Source: Thermocatellispora tengchongensis
Lineage (GTDB): Bacteria; Actinomycetota; Actinomycetes; Streptosporangiales; Streptosporangiaceae
Assembly (NCBI RefSeq): GCF_014202315.1
Contig: NZ_JACHGN010000001.1
Location: 333,757-397,756 of the forward strand
Reading direction: 5' to 3'
DNA length: 64,000 bases
Shown in pieces: positions 1 through 7,274 of the stretch. Below the pieces are notes generated by a model, which was not told the origin of the DNA, did not search any database, and worked only from the letters and a program-made list of their open reading frames with translations. The translations under genes were made by a program, and so were the position numbers. Numbering within the stretch: the first letter of the stretch is position 1; every line of letters starts with the position of its first letter.

Positions 1-741
1 CGCCGCATCGAGGACGAGGCCACCCGCATGTCCCTGCTCGTCGGCGACCTGCTGCTGCTCGCCGAACTGGACGAGGAGCGTCCCCTGGACACCCGCCCGG
101 TGGACCTGCTGGAGGTCGCCGCCGACACCATCCGCGACGCCCGCGCCCGTGTCCCGGGCCGCCGGGTGCGCCTGAGCGCCCTGGACCGCGAAGCCGCCCT
201 CGAACCCGTGGTCGTCCCGGGCGACGAGGCCCGCATCCGGCAGGTCGCCGCCAACCTGGTGGCCAACGCGCTGGCGCACACCCCGCCCGACGCCGAGATC
301 ACGGTACGCGTCGGCACCGTGCTCGCCCGCCGCCCCGGCGCCGCCGTCGTGGCGGGCGCGGACCTCCCGGACGGCCGGCCCGCCGGGGTGATCGAAGTGT
401 CCGACACCGGGCCCGGAGTGCCGCCCGAGCACGCCCCCCGCGTGTTCGAGCGCCTGTACCGGGCCGGCCGGGGCCGCTCCCGCGCCGACGGCGGCGCCGG
501 GCTCGGCCTGGCGATCGTGGCCGCGATCGTACGCGCGCACGGCGGCCGGGTGGAGCTGGACACCCGGCCGGCGCGGGCCGTGCCCCCGGAGGCCGTGCCC
601 CCGGAGGCCGTGCCCCCGCAGGCCATGCCCCCGCAGGCCGTGCCCTCGCAGGCCGTGCCCCCGGACGCCGGGGCCGCGCGGGGCGCGACCTTCCGGGTGC
701 TGCTGCCGCTGACGGGGGATTCCGAGCCCGCTCCGAGGTGA
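1..741 (+). CDS. Sensor histidine kinase, C-terminal part (5' end outside window)
   Basis: Reading frame open from the first base, so the start, sensor and phospho-acceptor His lie upstream. The visible 246 residues hold the end of the dimerisation helix and a full HATPase_c domain: N box (NLVANALAHT, about residue 84), G1 box DTGPGVP (about 135) and G2 box GAGLGLAI (about 165). It would autophosphorylate and pass phosphate to a response regulator probably encoded just upstream. The last 50 residues contain a six-fold AVPPE/Q-type pentapeptide repeat unusual for a kinase. It precedes a lipoprotein and ABC exporter genes and may sense cell-envelope stress for them; that link is inference. Confidence 0.9.
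   Translation, partial: RRIEDEATRMSLLVGDLLLLAELDEERPLDTRPVDLLEVAADTIRDARARVPGRRVRLSALDREAALEPVVVPGDEARIRQVAANLVANALAHTPPDAEITVRVGTVLARRPGAAVVAGADLPDGRPAGVIEVSDTGPGVPPEHAPRVFERLYRAGRGRSRADGGAGLGLAIVAAIVRAHGGRVELDTRPARAVPPEAVPPEAVPPQAMPPQAVPSQAVPPDAGAARGATFRVLLPLTGDSEPAPR
577..666 (+). repeat. 15-bp tandem repeat, six copies, in kinase 3' end
   Basis: Unit close to GCCGTGCCCCCGGAG, repeated six times in frame and encoding AVPPE/AVPPQ/AMPPQ/AVPSQ/AVPPD. Such a short coding repeat can change copy number by slippage, giving a variable Pro-rich linker between the ATPase core and the last strand. Confidence 0.9.
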
Positions 742-802
742 CTCCGGGGTCGCTCCGATCGGGCCCGCCCACCATCGGCGGTGACGACGAAAGGAGCCAC
801 AC

Positions 803-1294
803 ATGCGGCAGCACAACGGCCTCGTGGCCGCGCTGGTCCTGGCGGCCGGCCTGCTGGCGGCCTGCGCGGACACCGGCGCGCAGGAGTCCCCCTCGGCAGC
901 GCCCTCTGCCCCCTCGGCCGCGCCCTCCGACCCTCGGGACAAGGCGCGGGCGTTCGCGCAGTGCATGCGGGACAACGGGGTGGACCTCCCCGACCCCGAT
1001 CCCGACGGCGGGTTCGACACCGGGGGCTCGATCGACCGGCAGAGCGAGGCGTTCCGCACCGCGATGGAGGCGTGCCGCGCGTACGCGCCCGGCGGCGACC
1101 TGGAGCGGGCCGACCCCGAACGGCTCGACAAGGCCCGCGCGTTCGCGAAGTGCATGCGCGACAACGGCGCGGACGTCCCCGATCCCGACCCCGACGGCGG
1201 CTTCTCCTCCCTGGCCCCGGAGGACCCGGACGACCCGGCGTGGCAGAAGGCGTACGCGGCGTGCGGCGACGAGCTGGGCCGTCCGGCGTCATGA
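803..1294 (+). CDS. Lipoprotein with two copies of a CMRDNG/DPDPDGG repeat
   Basis: 163 residues. The N-terminus is a lipoprotein signal peptide with lipobox LLAAC (Cys about 21). The start is supported by AAAGGAG six bases upstream of the ATG. The mature protein holds two homologous segments, about residues 48-92 and 107-150, each with DKARAFA-x-CMRDNG, then LPDPDPDGGF or VPDPDPDGGF, and a second Cys. The stop overlaps the next gene as ATGA, so it is co-translated with the membrane-fusion protein of the ABC exporter. The acidic DPDPDGG loops suggest cation binding, and the paired Cys may form disulphides outside the membrane. I do not recognise an experimentally characterised family. Confidence 0.85.
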   Translation: MRQHNGLVAALVLAAGLLAACADTGAQESPSAAPSAPSAAPSDPRDKARAFAQCMRDNGVDLPDPDPDGGFDTGGSIDRQSEAFRTAMEACRAYAPGGDLERADPERLDKARAFAKCMRDNGADVPDPDPDGGFSSLAPEDPDDPAWQKAYAACGDELGRPAS

Positions 1295-2355
1295 AAGCGC
1301 TCCGGTCCCGCTGGGCGGGGTTGGCCGCGGTGGTCCTGGCGGGGGCGGCGGTGGTGGCCGCGGCGGTCGGCTTCGGCGGCGGCGATCCCGCAGGCGTGCC
1401 GAGCGGCCCGGCGGCGGACGCGCCGGCCGGTCCCGCCGGGCCCGCCACGGCCACCGTCGTACGCACGACGCTGACCGAGACGACGACCGTCGAGGGCTCG
1501 CTCGGCTTCGGCGACGCGGTGACCTACACGGCCCCGCCCGGCGGCGGCACCGTCACCTGGCTGCCCGAACCCGGCGTCACGATCCGGCGCGGCGAGGCCG
1601 TCTACAGCGTGGACGCCCGGCGCGTCACGTTGTTCTACGGCACGTCCCCGCTGTACCGGACCCTCGGCCCCGGCATGTCGGGCAAAGACGTCGAACTGCT
1701 CGAACGCAATCTCAGGCGGCTCGGCTACCGCGGCTTCACCGCCGACCGCCGCTACGACTGGCGCACCGCCGAGGCCGTACGGCGCTGGCAGCGCGACGTC
1801 CACCTGCCCCAGACCGGCACCGTGGAGCCGCACCGGGTCCTGGTCAGGCCGGGCCCGATCCGGATCGCGCTGGTGCACGTCCCGTTCGGCGTGCCCGCCC
1901 AGGGCGCGCTGTTCACCTACACCGGCGCCGAGCACGAGATCACCGCCTACCTGGAGCCCGCCGAGCGGCATCTGGTGCACGAGGGCCAGAAGGCCGAGAT
2001 CACGGTGCCCGAGGGCGGCACGGCCGAGGGCACGGTCACCGAGGTCGGCAGCGTGGCCACCGAGAAGGAGGGCGAGTCGATGATCGAGGTCACGGTGTCC
2101 GCGTCCGACCCCGCACTGCGTACCTTCGACGTGGCGCCCGTGGACGTCACGATCGTGACCGGGCGGCGCGAGAACGTGCTCGCCGTCCCGGTGAACGCGT
2201 TGGTCGCGCTGCCCGGTGGCGGCTACGCGGTGCAGGTCGTCCGGGGGAGCGCGACGACGTACGCCGAGGTCGAGACCGGCATGTTCGGTGACGGTCAGGT
2301 CGAGGTCTCCGGCCCGGGGATCGCCGAGGGCACGACCGTGGTGGTGCCCGGATGA
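1291..2355 (+). CDS. Periplasmic-adaptor (HlyD/MacA-like) protein with peptidoglycan-binding domain
   Basis: 354 residues. An N-terminal membrane anchor (about 8-30) is followed by a biotinyl-lipoyl-like half (about 55-110), a peptidoglycan-binding type 1 domain (about 128-180, with LLERNLRRLGY and EAVRRWQRD), and a C-terminal beta-barrel with KAEITVPEGG. This is the usual build of actinobacterial adaptor proteins paired with MacB/FtsX-type ABC transporters, linking the transporter to the cell wall. The start codon overlaps the lipoprotein stop (ATGA) and the stop overlaps the start of the ATPase gene (ATGA), so the genes form one translationally coupled operon: lipoprotein, adaptor, ATPase, permease. 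The ATPase is interrupted by a mobile element immediately downstream. Confidence 0.88.
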   Translation: MKALRSRWAGLAAVVLAGAAVVAAAVGFGGGDPAGVPSGPAADAPAGPAGPATATVVRTTLTETTTVEGSLGFGDAVTYTAPPGGGTVTWLPEPGVTIRRGEAVYSVDARRVTLFYGTSPLYRTLGPGMSGKDVELLERNLRRLGYRGFTADRRYDWRTAEAVRRWQRDVHLPQTGTVEPHRVLVRPGPIRIALVHVPFGVPAQGALFTYTGAEHEITAYLEPAERHLVHEGQKAEITVPEGGTAEGTVTEVGSVATEKEGESMIEVTVSASDPALRTFDVAPVDVTIVTGRRENVLAVPVNALVALPGGGYAVQVVRGSATTYAEVETGMFGDGQVEVSGPGIAEGTTVVVPG

Positions 2356-2501
2356 GGCCCGTCGTCGAACTGGAGCGGGCCGGCAGGACGTACGGCGGCG
2401 GCGTGGCCGCGCTGCGCGAGGCCACCGTCGCGATCGGGTACGGCGAGCTGGTGGCCGTCGTCGGGCCGTCCGGGTCGGGCAAGCCGAAGCAAGGATTGTG
2501 A
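2352..2501 (+). pseudogene. ABC transporter ATPase, 5' fragment (interrupted by mobile element)
   Basis: First 44 codons of a MacB/LolD-type ATPase, ending in the Walker A sequence GPSGSGK. The frame then enters the inserted element, adds five foreign codons (PKQGL) and stops. The rest of the gene begins at 15785. Joining bases 2352-2479 to 15785-16544 gives exactly 888 bases, an uninterrupted 295-residue ATPase with GPSGSGKST intact. As it stands the product is a stub without nucleotide-binding function. The 3' permease gene is also separated from the operon promoter. Confidence 0.93.
2473..2479 (+). other. attL core
   Basis: GGTCGGG shared with the right junction, lying within the codons for S-G of GPSGSGK. 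Bases to the left belong to the chromosome; bases to the right (CAAGCCGAAG...) belong to the element. Inferred attP is TAACCCCT + core + CAAGCCGAAG; inferred attB is GGCCGTCCG + core + GAAGTCCACC. The exact crossover dinucleotide cannot be fixed from sequence alone. Confidence 0.85.
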
Positions 2502-2550
2502 CACATCCGTAATCGCGGGTCGTACGTTGTACCCCCTGTGACCTGCTGCT

Positions 2551-2910
2551 CTACTCAACGAAATGCCATCTAGCGGGCAGACCCCTGAGAACGTAGCGGC
2601 CTGGCTGGAATGAGCCGGTCTCTAGAACGATCTGTAGGGCAAGCGTGCATTCGGCGAACAAGCGGTCGTAACGAGCCTTGTCCGAACTGTGGTGCTGGTT
2701 GTCCGTACGGCCGTCCACGATCTCCGCGAGGTCGTCGTAATGGTCGCTGTTGCCTAGCGGGCGCTTGTGGTTCATGCCGGGGGCTCCGCTCCACTCGTCG
2801 CCTACCCATGTGATGTGCGCCCGACGCAGTATGGCGATGTGCTCGGGAAGTACCGTGAACTCGTCCATGTGCTCGATCTCGGCCCAGGTCTCGTACGGGC
2901 TGCGATGCAT
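2551..2910 (-). CDS. Hypothetical protein at left end of the element
   Basis: 119 residues starting MHRSPYETWAEIEHMDEF. This ATG was chosen over one five codons upstream because AGGGGGG lies four bases before it. The protein is soluble and rich in His, Trp and acidic residues (HITWVGDEWSG, HYDDLAEIVDG), with no signal peptide or membrane segment. I do not recognise a family. It is the first element gene next to attL, transcribed towards the chromosome junction. A position next to an attachment site is where excision factors often sit, but there is no visible helix-turn-helix and the acidic composition argues against a small basic excisionase. Confidence 0.6.
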   Translation of the reverse strand: MHRSPYETWAEIEHMDEFTVLPEHIAILRRAHITWVGDEWSGAPGMNHKRPLGNSDHYDDLAEIVDGRTDNQHHSSDKARYDRLFAECTLALQIVLETGSFQPGRYVLRGLPARWHFVE

Positions 2911-3243
2911 GATCCCCCCTGACACGCTGTGTGAGCTCCATCATCGTGCACACGACTGACAGAATGCCGACGCCAGTCACGTACCCCCTGGCTGGTCATC
3001 CCGTCTGCTTCGGCCCATTACCGGGCCAGCGCGCCGGGGACCGGAGTGTCAAGGTCGTCTTCGCGCGTTCCCTTAGCCGGTCGCCGTTCCTCGGTCATGA
3101 GATGCCGTCCCGCACAGACGACCTTGACGCGGAGAGTCCCCGGTGTGCTGTCATGCCCGGGGCCGACGCGGGCGGGATGACCAGCTGTCCCCAGCCACAA
3201 CGAACCGAGCAGACGCGCGGGCCTCCCCCATCCCGGAGCTGAG
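2911..3243. other. Intergenic, no gene seen
   Basis: About 330 bases between two leftward genes, with only short overlapping ORFs of poor codon pattern. It must carry the promoter of the 2551-2910 gene; a short inverted repeat ACACGCTGTGT lies just upstream of that gene (about 2924-2934 on the + strand). Nothing else distinctive. Confidence 0.5.
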
Positions 3244-3258
3244 GCCCCCGCCGGGGGC
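3244..3258 (-). terminator. Terminator-like hairpin
   Basis: GCCCCC-GCC-GGGGGC, a six-bp GC stem overlapping the stop codon of the leftward gene at 3258-3770. No strong U-run follows, as usual in actinomycetes. Confidence 0.5.
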
Positions 3259-3770
3259 TAAATCACCGGAGGCGAATCGCCTTCATGGTCGCCCACATAG
3301 CAGTTCGTGCAGTTTGCTTTGGAACTGGCGATGGCATCTTTCGGCCATAGCGCGTCGAGTACGTAGAAACCTTCGCTTCGTAGCACATCAGCGGTTTCGG
3401 CTGGGCTGTAGAACCGCCGCTCTGGAGATGACGTCAAGATCTCCGGATTGTCGTTGGGTGTGTGGTGGACGAACTTCCCATACCTGGCGCAGTGGTGGTG
3501 GTACTCGATGCTGTAGAGGAAGAACGTATCCCACGCCTTATCCACTAGCGGCGAGGGAGACAAGGCGCGGGAGGTGTCACGCGCGGCCACGGTGACGAAG
3601 ATGATTGCCTGATCGAGGGCGTCACCAGCGTCTTTCCTGGGGATGTTGTGCTCTCTGGCGATTCGATCCGCGATGCGACCAAAGAGGCGACTTGCCGCCT
3701 CTGCGTCGCCTGGGTGACGAGGGTCTTCGATTAGGCTTATGCCGATCTTCATCCCTATAAGGGGGGTCAC
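3258..3770 (-). CDS. Glycine-rich-domain (GRDP-like) protein
   Basis: 170 residues from a GTG start with GGGAG five bases upstream; the longer upstream reading (CCDALAPLHARCCCATF) looks non-coding. The segment VDKAWDTFFLYSIEYHHHCARY followed by KFVHHTPND (broken here as two motifs, about residues 90-120) resembles the D-x-x-W-x-x-F...Y...C...FVHH.P core of small actinobacterial proteins annotated as glycine-rich-domain-containing, often found near XRE/DUF397 regulators, as here. A C-terminal pair of Cys (NCTNCYVGDHEG) could bind metal. Molecular function is not known to me. A hairpin directly follows the stop codon. Confidence 0.65.
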   Translation of the reverse strand: MTPLIGMKIGISLIEDPRHPGDAEAASRLFGRIADRIAREHNIPRKDAGDALDQAIIFVTVAARDTSRALSPSPLVDKAWDTFFLYSIEYHHHCARYGKFVHHTPNDNPEILTSSPERRFYSPAETADVLRSEGFYVLDALWPKDAIASSKANCTNCYVGDHEGDSPPVI

Positions 3771-3861
3771 GGGATCTCCCTTCGGAGTCGGTTCGCGTCT
3801 ATTAAAGGTGGCACAGCAACAACGTGCATGCAACGGGGCAAGTGCATCGCAGCAAAGCACA

Positions 3862-3892
3862 GAGCCCCCATCGATCACTACGATGAGGGCTC
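3862..3892 (-). terminator. Terminator hairpin after DUF397 gene
   Basis: GAGCCC-C-CATCG, loop ATCACTA, CGATG-A-GGGCTC: eleven pairs with one mismatch, 35 bases past the stop of the leftward XRE/DUF397 pair. Confidence 0.65.
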
Positions 3893-3926
3893 CTTGATCT
3901 CCTGCTACGGAGAAGCGAGGTGCGGG

Positions 3927-4142
3927 TCACACGTCGGGGAGATCGAACTCTCCGCGCTGGATACCGCCGATGAAAGCTTTCCACTCGTCATGGGTGAACG
4001 TCAGCACCGGACCAGTGCGGTCCTTGCTGTCGCGTACGGCAACGACTCTGGGGAGATTGGTGGCGACTTCGACGCATTGGCCGTTGCCCCCGCTGCGCGT
4101 GCTTGTGCGCCATTCGGCGCTGGACAGGTCAAGATCTTCCAT
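3927..4142 (-). CDS. DUF397 domain protein
   Basis: 71 residues. Nearly the whole length matches the DUF397 pattern: an S-x-x-W-R-x-S start (SSAEWRTSTRSGGNGQCVEVA), then VAVRDSKD, a hydrophobic strand and FTHDEWKAFIGGI near the end. These short proteins are encoded next to XRE/DUF5753 regulators in actinomycetes and are thought to work as a pair, in some cases as toxin/antitoxin-like or developmental switches. The first 14 bases overlap the end of the XRE gene, so the two are translationally coupled. Confidence 0.9.
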   Translation of the reverse strand: MEDLDLSSAEWRTSTRSGGNGQCVEVATNLPRVVAVRDSKDRTGPVLTFTHDEWKAFIGGIQRGEFDLPDV

Positions 4143-5004
4143 GCCCGCCCTCCTTCCAGTGGTGCTGGGCTTCGGCCAGCAGGGTTCGCGTCGCGACGGG
4201 ATCGGCGCCTACGGCCCGAAGATGTTCAAACAGCATGTTATAGCGGGCAACGTCCTCTTCACTCTCCAGGAAGAGTCCTCTTACGCTGCCCTCTACGTAG
4301 ACAACATCGTGGCCTTCACCGGGAAAGTTGAGCAGCACGAACGTGCTGAACATGCCCGGGTAGGCTCCCGCGCTGCGGGGGATCACCTGGATGGTGATGT
4401 TGGGTTCGTCGGCGGCCTCCAGCAACCTGACCACCTGATCGTGCATGACCTGATGGTCGCCGATCTTGCGTAGTAGTGCCGACTCGTCGATCACAGCCCA
4501 CAGCTTCAGCGGGTTGGGACGGGTGAGGAGCTTCTGACGCTCCAACCGGGCGGCAACGCGGGCTTCGACTTCATCGCGGGGCACCTCGGGGACAGTGCCT
4601 CTGATCACGGCCCGCGCGTAGCTTTCGGTCTGAAGCAGGCCGGGCACGACCAGCATCTCGAAGTTGAGCACTCCTTCGGCCTCGGACTCGAACCCAATGT
4701 AGGTCGCGTACGAGCTTGGCAACGATGCCGCTGTCTGAATCCATGTCTGTTCCGCCGCAGCCTTGAGCAGTTCGGTCAACTCGGCACGGTCCTCCTCGGG
4801 AGCGTGGTAGGCGTCGAGGATCGCCCGAAGGCTTCGCGCTTGGGGTCTGACTTTGGCCCCTTCGATCCGGAACAGGGTTGCTCGGTCAAGCCCGGTTTGC
4901 TCTGCCACCTCCACGAGCGACAGGCCGGCGGCTTCCCGAAGCTCGCGCAGCCTGGCGGCGAAGCGTCTCAGTCGCAATGTTGGGGCCTTGTGACGTCCTG
5001 GCAC
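4129..5004 (-). CDS. XRE-family regulator with DUF5753 domain
   Basis: 291 residues. The N-terminal helix-turn-helix (about 12-70) reads ARLRELREAAGLSLVEVAEQTG followed by LDRATLFRIEGA; the rest is a DUF5753 (Scr1-type) domain with the typical Y-x-x-FE-x-EA, LVVPGLLQTESYARAVI and ITIQVIPRSAGAYPGM segments. This is a DNA-binding regulator acting with the DUF397 protein encoded in the overlapping downstream gene. In a mobile element the pair may control maintenance or host response. The start MPGRHKAPTL fits the family. The divergent RsbW-like gene 256 bases away completes a common actinomycete three-gene set (XRE, DUF397, ATP-binding protein). Confidence 0.92.
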   Translation of the reverse strand: MPGRHKAPTLRLRRFAARLRELREAAGLSLVEVAEQTGLDRATLFRIEGAKVRPQARSLRAILDAYHAPEEDRAELTELLKAAAEQTWIQTAASLPSSYATYIGFESEAEGVLNFEMLVVPGLLQTESYARAVIRGTVPEVPRDEVEARVAARLERQKLLTRPNPLKLWAVIDESALLRKIGDHQVMHDQVVRLLEAADEPNITIQVIPRSAGAYPGMFSTFVLLNFPGEGHDVVYVEGSVRGLFLESEEDVARYNMLFEHLRAVGADPVATRTLLAEAQHHWKEGGHGRS

Positions 5005-5260
5005 GAGTGCAGCCTATCGGGTATTGGAATGAGTTGCTAATGCGATGTTGCATCTGCTCAAGTGGCGGTGCATCATGGCATACAGCTTGCCGAATCCCGA
5101 CGCGGTTTAGCAGGCGAATAGCCGATTCGACGTGCGCGTACGCCCTCGAAACAGACACGTATTCGCGCAATTCGGACGAAACTTGCGGGCGACCTTTCAG
5201 CAACCGTCGCCTGCGCTCCACTGCTCACCCGATTGGGAGCCGGACAGAAAGGTCGAAGTC

Positions 5261-5671
5261 ATGGTGGCATCGGTAACTCTGCCGGGGGTTCTGCGGTCGC
5301 CCGGTGTTGGGCGGCAGTGGGCGGCGCTCGTACTAGAGGCCAGTGGTCACACGCATATTGATCTTGTCCTGCTGGTTCTCAGCGAACTTGTCGCCAACGC
5401 GGTGACCCATAGCCGCTCTCGCAACAGGGGCGGGCAGATCACTGTCCGGTTAATGGACATTGGACACCAGATAGTGGAAGTCGAGGTGATAGATGACGGT
5501 TCGCGCAATTCGGTGCCTCACATGCGTGAGCCGGACGACTGGGGTGGGCGTGGTCTGCTGGTGGTTGAGGCAGCGTCGGCGAAGTGGGGCGTACGGGAGG
5601 CGTACGGGGGCCGTACTGCCGTGTGGGCGCATCTGGTTACAACCGCAGAACGTGTCGGATGTGTGCCATGA
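5261..5671 (+). CDS. RsbW-like ATP-binding protein (HATPase_c_2)
   Basis: 136 residues. A small GHKL ATPase of the anti-sigma-factor/serine-kinase type: SELVANAVTHSRSR is the N box (about 47), VIDDGS the first glycine box, GGRGLLVVEAASAKWG the second (about 96-112). The ATG at 5261 has GAAAGG eight bases upstream; the upstream extension is not protein-like. Such proteins often pair with XRE/DUF397 genes, which lie divergently just to the left. The target sigma factor or partner is unknown. The stop overlaps the next start (ATGA). Confidence 0.85.
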   Translation: MVASVTLPGVLRSPGVGRQWAALVLEASGHTHIDLVLLVLSELVANAVTHSRSRNRGGQITVRLMDIGHQIVEVEVIDDGSRNSVPHMREPDDWGGRGLLVVEAASAKWGVREAYGGRTAVWAHLVTTAERVGCVP

Positions 5672-5988
5672 CGGAAGCGAAAGCGGATGGCGTGGTGAGC
5701 CATCAGGAGGGATCGCAAGCGGGCCGATCTGCGTCACTGGGTGCGCCGGGGCTCGGGACGCCGGGGGCGGGCGATGCGGTCGTCGTGGTGCGCCTGTTGC
5801 ACAGCCACAGCCGACTGCACATGTACGCCGATGTGCTGCTTGGCATGACCGGCAGGGTGGAGCGACTGATGCGGGGCGGACACTACGCCCTGGTGAGCCT
5901 GAACGCAGGGGATGCTGAGCGGCGGATCTTGGGGGGCGCTCGGCTGGTGCTGCATGTGGAGGACCTGCGTGTACGGAAGCTTCCGTAG
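5668..5988 (+). CDS. Hypothetical protein coupled to RsbW-like gene
   Basis: 106 residues starting MTEAKADGVV, with its ATG overlapping the previous stop (ATGA). The first 40 residues are Gly/Ser/Ala-rich and disordered-looking. The second half is a compact alpha/beta segment (VVVVRLLHSHSRLHMYADVL...GGHYALVSLNAG). The YALVSL string recurs in the element gene at 6344-6820, suggesting a shared small domain. No family recognised. A strong hairpin at 6080-6139 lies 92 bases downstream. Confidence 0.6.
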   Translation: MTEAKADGVVSHQEGSQAGRSASLGAPGLGTPGAGDAVVVVRLLHSHSRLHMYADVLLGMTGRVERLMRGGHYALVSLNAGDAERRILGGARLVLHVEDLRVRKLP

Positions 5989-6079
5989 GTGAGGGGCCGG
6001 GACACCTCTGTGCCTGCGGGGTCCCCCGTTGTCGGCGAAGGGAGAGCGATGGCCTGACGAAAAGGTGGTGAAGGGGACT

Positions 6080-6139
6080 GGCCCCGCGAAGCAGAACGGG
6101 CCTGCCGGAACCTGCCCCGGTGGGCGTCTTCGCGGGGCC
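6080..6139 (+). terminator. Long GC hairpin, terminator or attenuator
   Basis: A perfect 12-bp stem, GGCCCCGCGAAG at 6080-6091 with CTTCGCGGGGCC at 6128-6139, enclosing a 36-base loop that can itself fold (CGGGCC/CCGG segments), followed by TTCTGCTG. It separates the gene ending at 5988 from the small membrane gene at 6192. Confidence 0.6.
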
Positions 6140-6191
6140 TTCTGCTGAAGGTCGCGCTGGTGGTTCATGCGGATAAAGAGAGGTGCAGGAT

Positions 6192-6314
6192 ATGAACTTT
6201 TGGGCGTTTTTGATCGATGAGCTGCCGTCCATGTTGATGACGATGCTGACGATGCTGACGGTGTTCGGGTGCCTTGTGGCATGGAGCCTGTGGCGGACGC
6301 GTCGGCGGCGATGA
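6192..6314 (+). CDS. Small membrane protein, 40 residues
   Basis: MNFWAFLIDELPSML, then a hydrophobic helix (about 13-33) and a WRTRRRR tail: a single-pass protein with a positive-inside C-terminus. A purine-rich GAGAGGTGCAGG precedes the ATG, and the stop forms ATGA with the upstream-most possible start of the following gene. Small membrane proteins of this kind occur in conjugative element operons, where spread or transfer functions are possible; nothing here decides the role. Confidence 0.55.
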   Translation: MNFWAFLIDELPSMLMTMLTMLTVFGCLVAWSLWRTRRRR

Positions 6315-6343
6315 GGCCGGGCGCGGGAGAAGGAGAAGGAGAG

Positions 6344-6820
6344 ATGGTCATGCGGCGTCGGCGTTACCGGGCCTCGCGGGCGGGGCTGGGTGAGGGGGGC
6401 ATGGTCTGGCGTGTACGGCATCGGCTTCGTGGGCGGCTGGTGTTCGGTAGGTCGGAGCCCTGGACGTTGACCGTCTGGCGTTACACCGAGCCGTGGGTTG
6501 CGGCCGGGCCGGTGGGGACGGAGCGGATAGAGGTGCGGCGGACGGCGGCGGGTGTTCAGGTGCGGGCGCGTCGGCAGGAGCCTCCCGGCTTGTCGTGGCT
6601 GCTGACGTTCGAGCAATGGCGGGCCTTCCATGACGGGGTGATCGATGGGTCGTCGATGCCGGAGTTCGATCGGGGGTACGCGCTGGTGAGCCTGCCGGGT
6701 CACCGTGTGCGGATGGTCGTGGGGCTGGATTGCTGGGGGCAGTTCATTTCCGGGGTGGCGCTGGGGGCGTATCAGCAGACCTTGTATCCGAGAGGAGGGG
6801 GTGAGGGGGGATGGGCGTGA
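6344..6820 (+). CDS. Hypothetical protein of the element
   Basis: 158 residues if started at 6344 (AAGGAG eight bases upstream); starts at 6311 (ATGA overlap) and 6350 are also possible. The sequence is basic at the N-terminus (RRRRYRASRAG), then a compact domain with SEPWTLTVWRYTEPW, LSWLLTFEQWRAFHDGVIDG, a YALVSLPGHRVRMVVG strand and DCWGQFISGVALGAYQQTLYP. No family recognised. The YALVSL string also occurs in the gene at 5668-5988. Confidence 0.6.
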   Translation: MVMRRRRYRASRAGLGEGGMVWRVRHRLRGRLVFGRSEPWTLTVWRYTEPWVAAGPVGTERIEVRRTAAGVQVRARRQEPPGLSWLLTFEQWRAFHDGVIDGSSMPEFDRGYALVSLPGHRVRMVVGLDCWGQFISGVALGAYQQTLYPRGGGEGGWA

Positions 6821-6869
6821 TCTGGAATGAGGGTCGTGTCCGGCCGTCACCTGTGGGGGTGAGAAGGCC

Positions 6870-7142
6870 GTGGATGTGGTGGTGTCGGTGGCGGCGCTGG
6901 TGGCGGCGTACATGATGGGGTACGTGCGGGGGTGGAAGTCGGCGCTGGGGTGGGTGCGTCGGCGTGGCCGTCGGGGTGGCTGGAGGCTCGCGATTGAGGT
7001 CGCGCTGGGCTGGTGGCGAACGGGTCGCCTCTATGCCGTTGGGGGCAGAGGAGTCAGGGCCGTGGCGACGAACTGGGGCTCGGTAAGGGATGCAGGGTAC
7101 CGGGCCATGGTTGGTGTGCGGCGGGGAGGTGGGGCCGGCTGA
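6870..7142 (+). CDS. Small basic membrane protein
   Basis: 90 residues from GTG, with GAGAAGG just upstream. A hydrophobic start (VDVVVSVAALVAAYMMGYVRGW) makes one membrane helix, followed by a basic Arg/Trp/Gly-rich cytoplasmic tail (WVRRRGRRGGW). This looks like the Spd-type small membrane proteins of conjugative actinomycete elements, but similarity cannot be confirmed by eye. Confidence 0.45.
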   Translation: MDVVVSVAALVAAYMMGYVRGWKSALGWVRRRGRRGGWRLAIEVALGWWRTGRLYAVGGRGVRAVATNWGSVRDAGYRAMVGVRRGGGAG

Positions 7143-7274
7143 ATGGCCGAAGGTCACCCGTAGGGCTGCGAAGCAGTTCAGCCGGCGCCACCGGAAGGGG
7201 CATAACGGCCGTTATTGCAGGGGAAGAACGGCCGTTGCGGTGCATTGCATCCTGCCCGAACGGGTGGTTTTCGT

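Noticed and set aside
577-666. CRISPR-like short repeats
   Set aside because: Units are contiguous 15-mers in a coding frame without spacers; no cas genes anywhere in the window.
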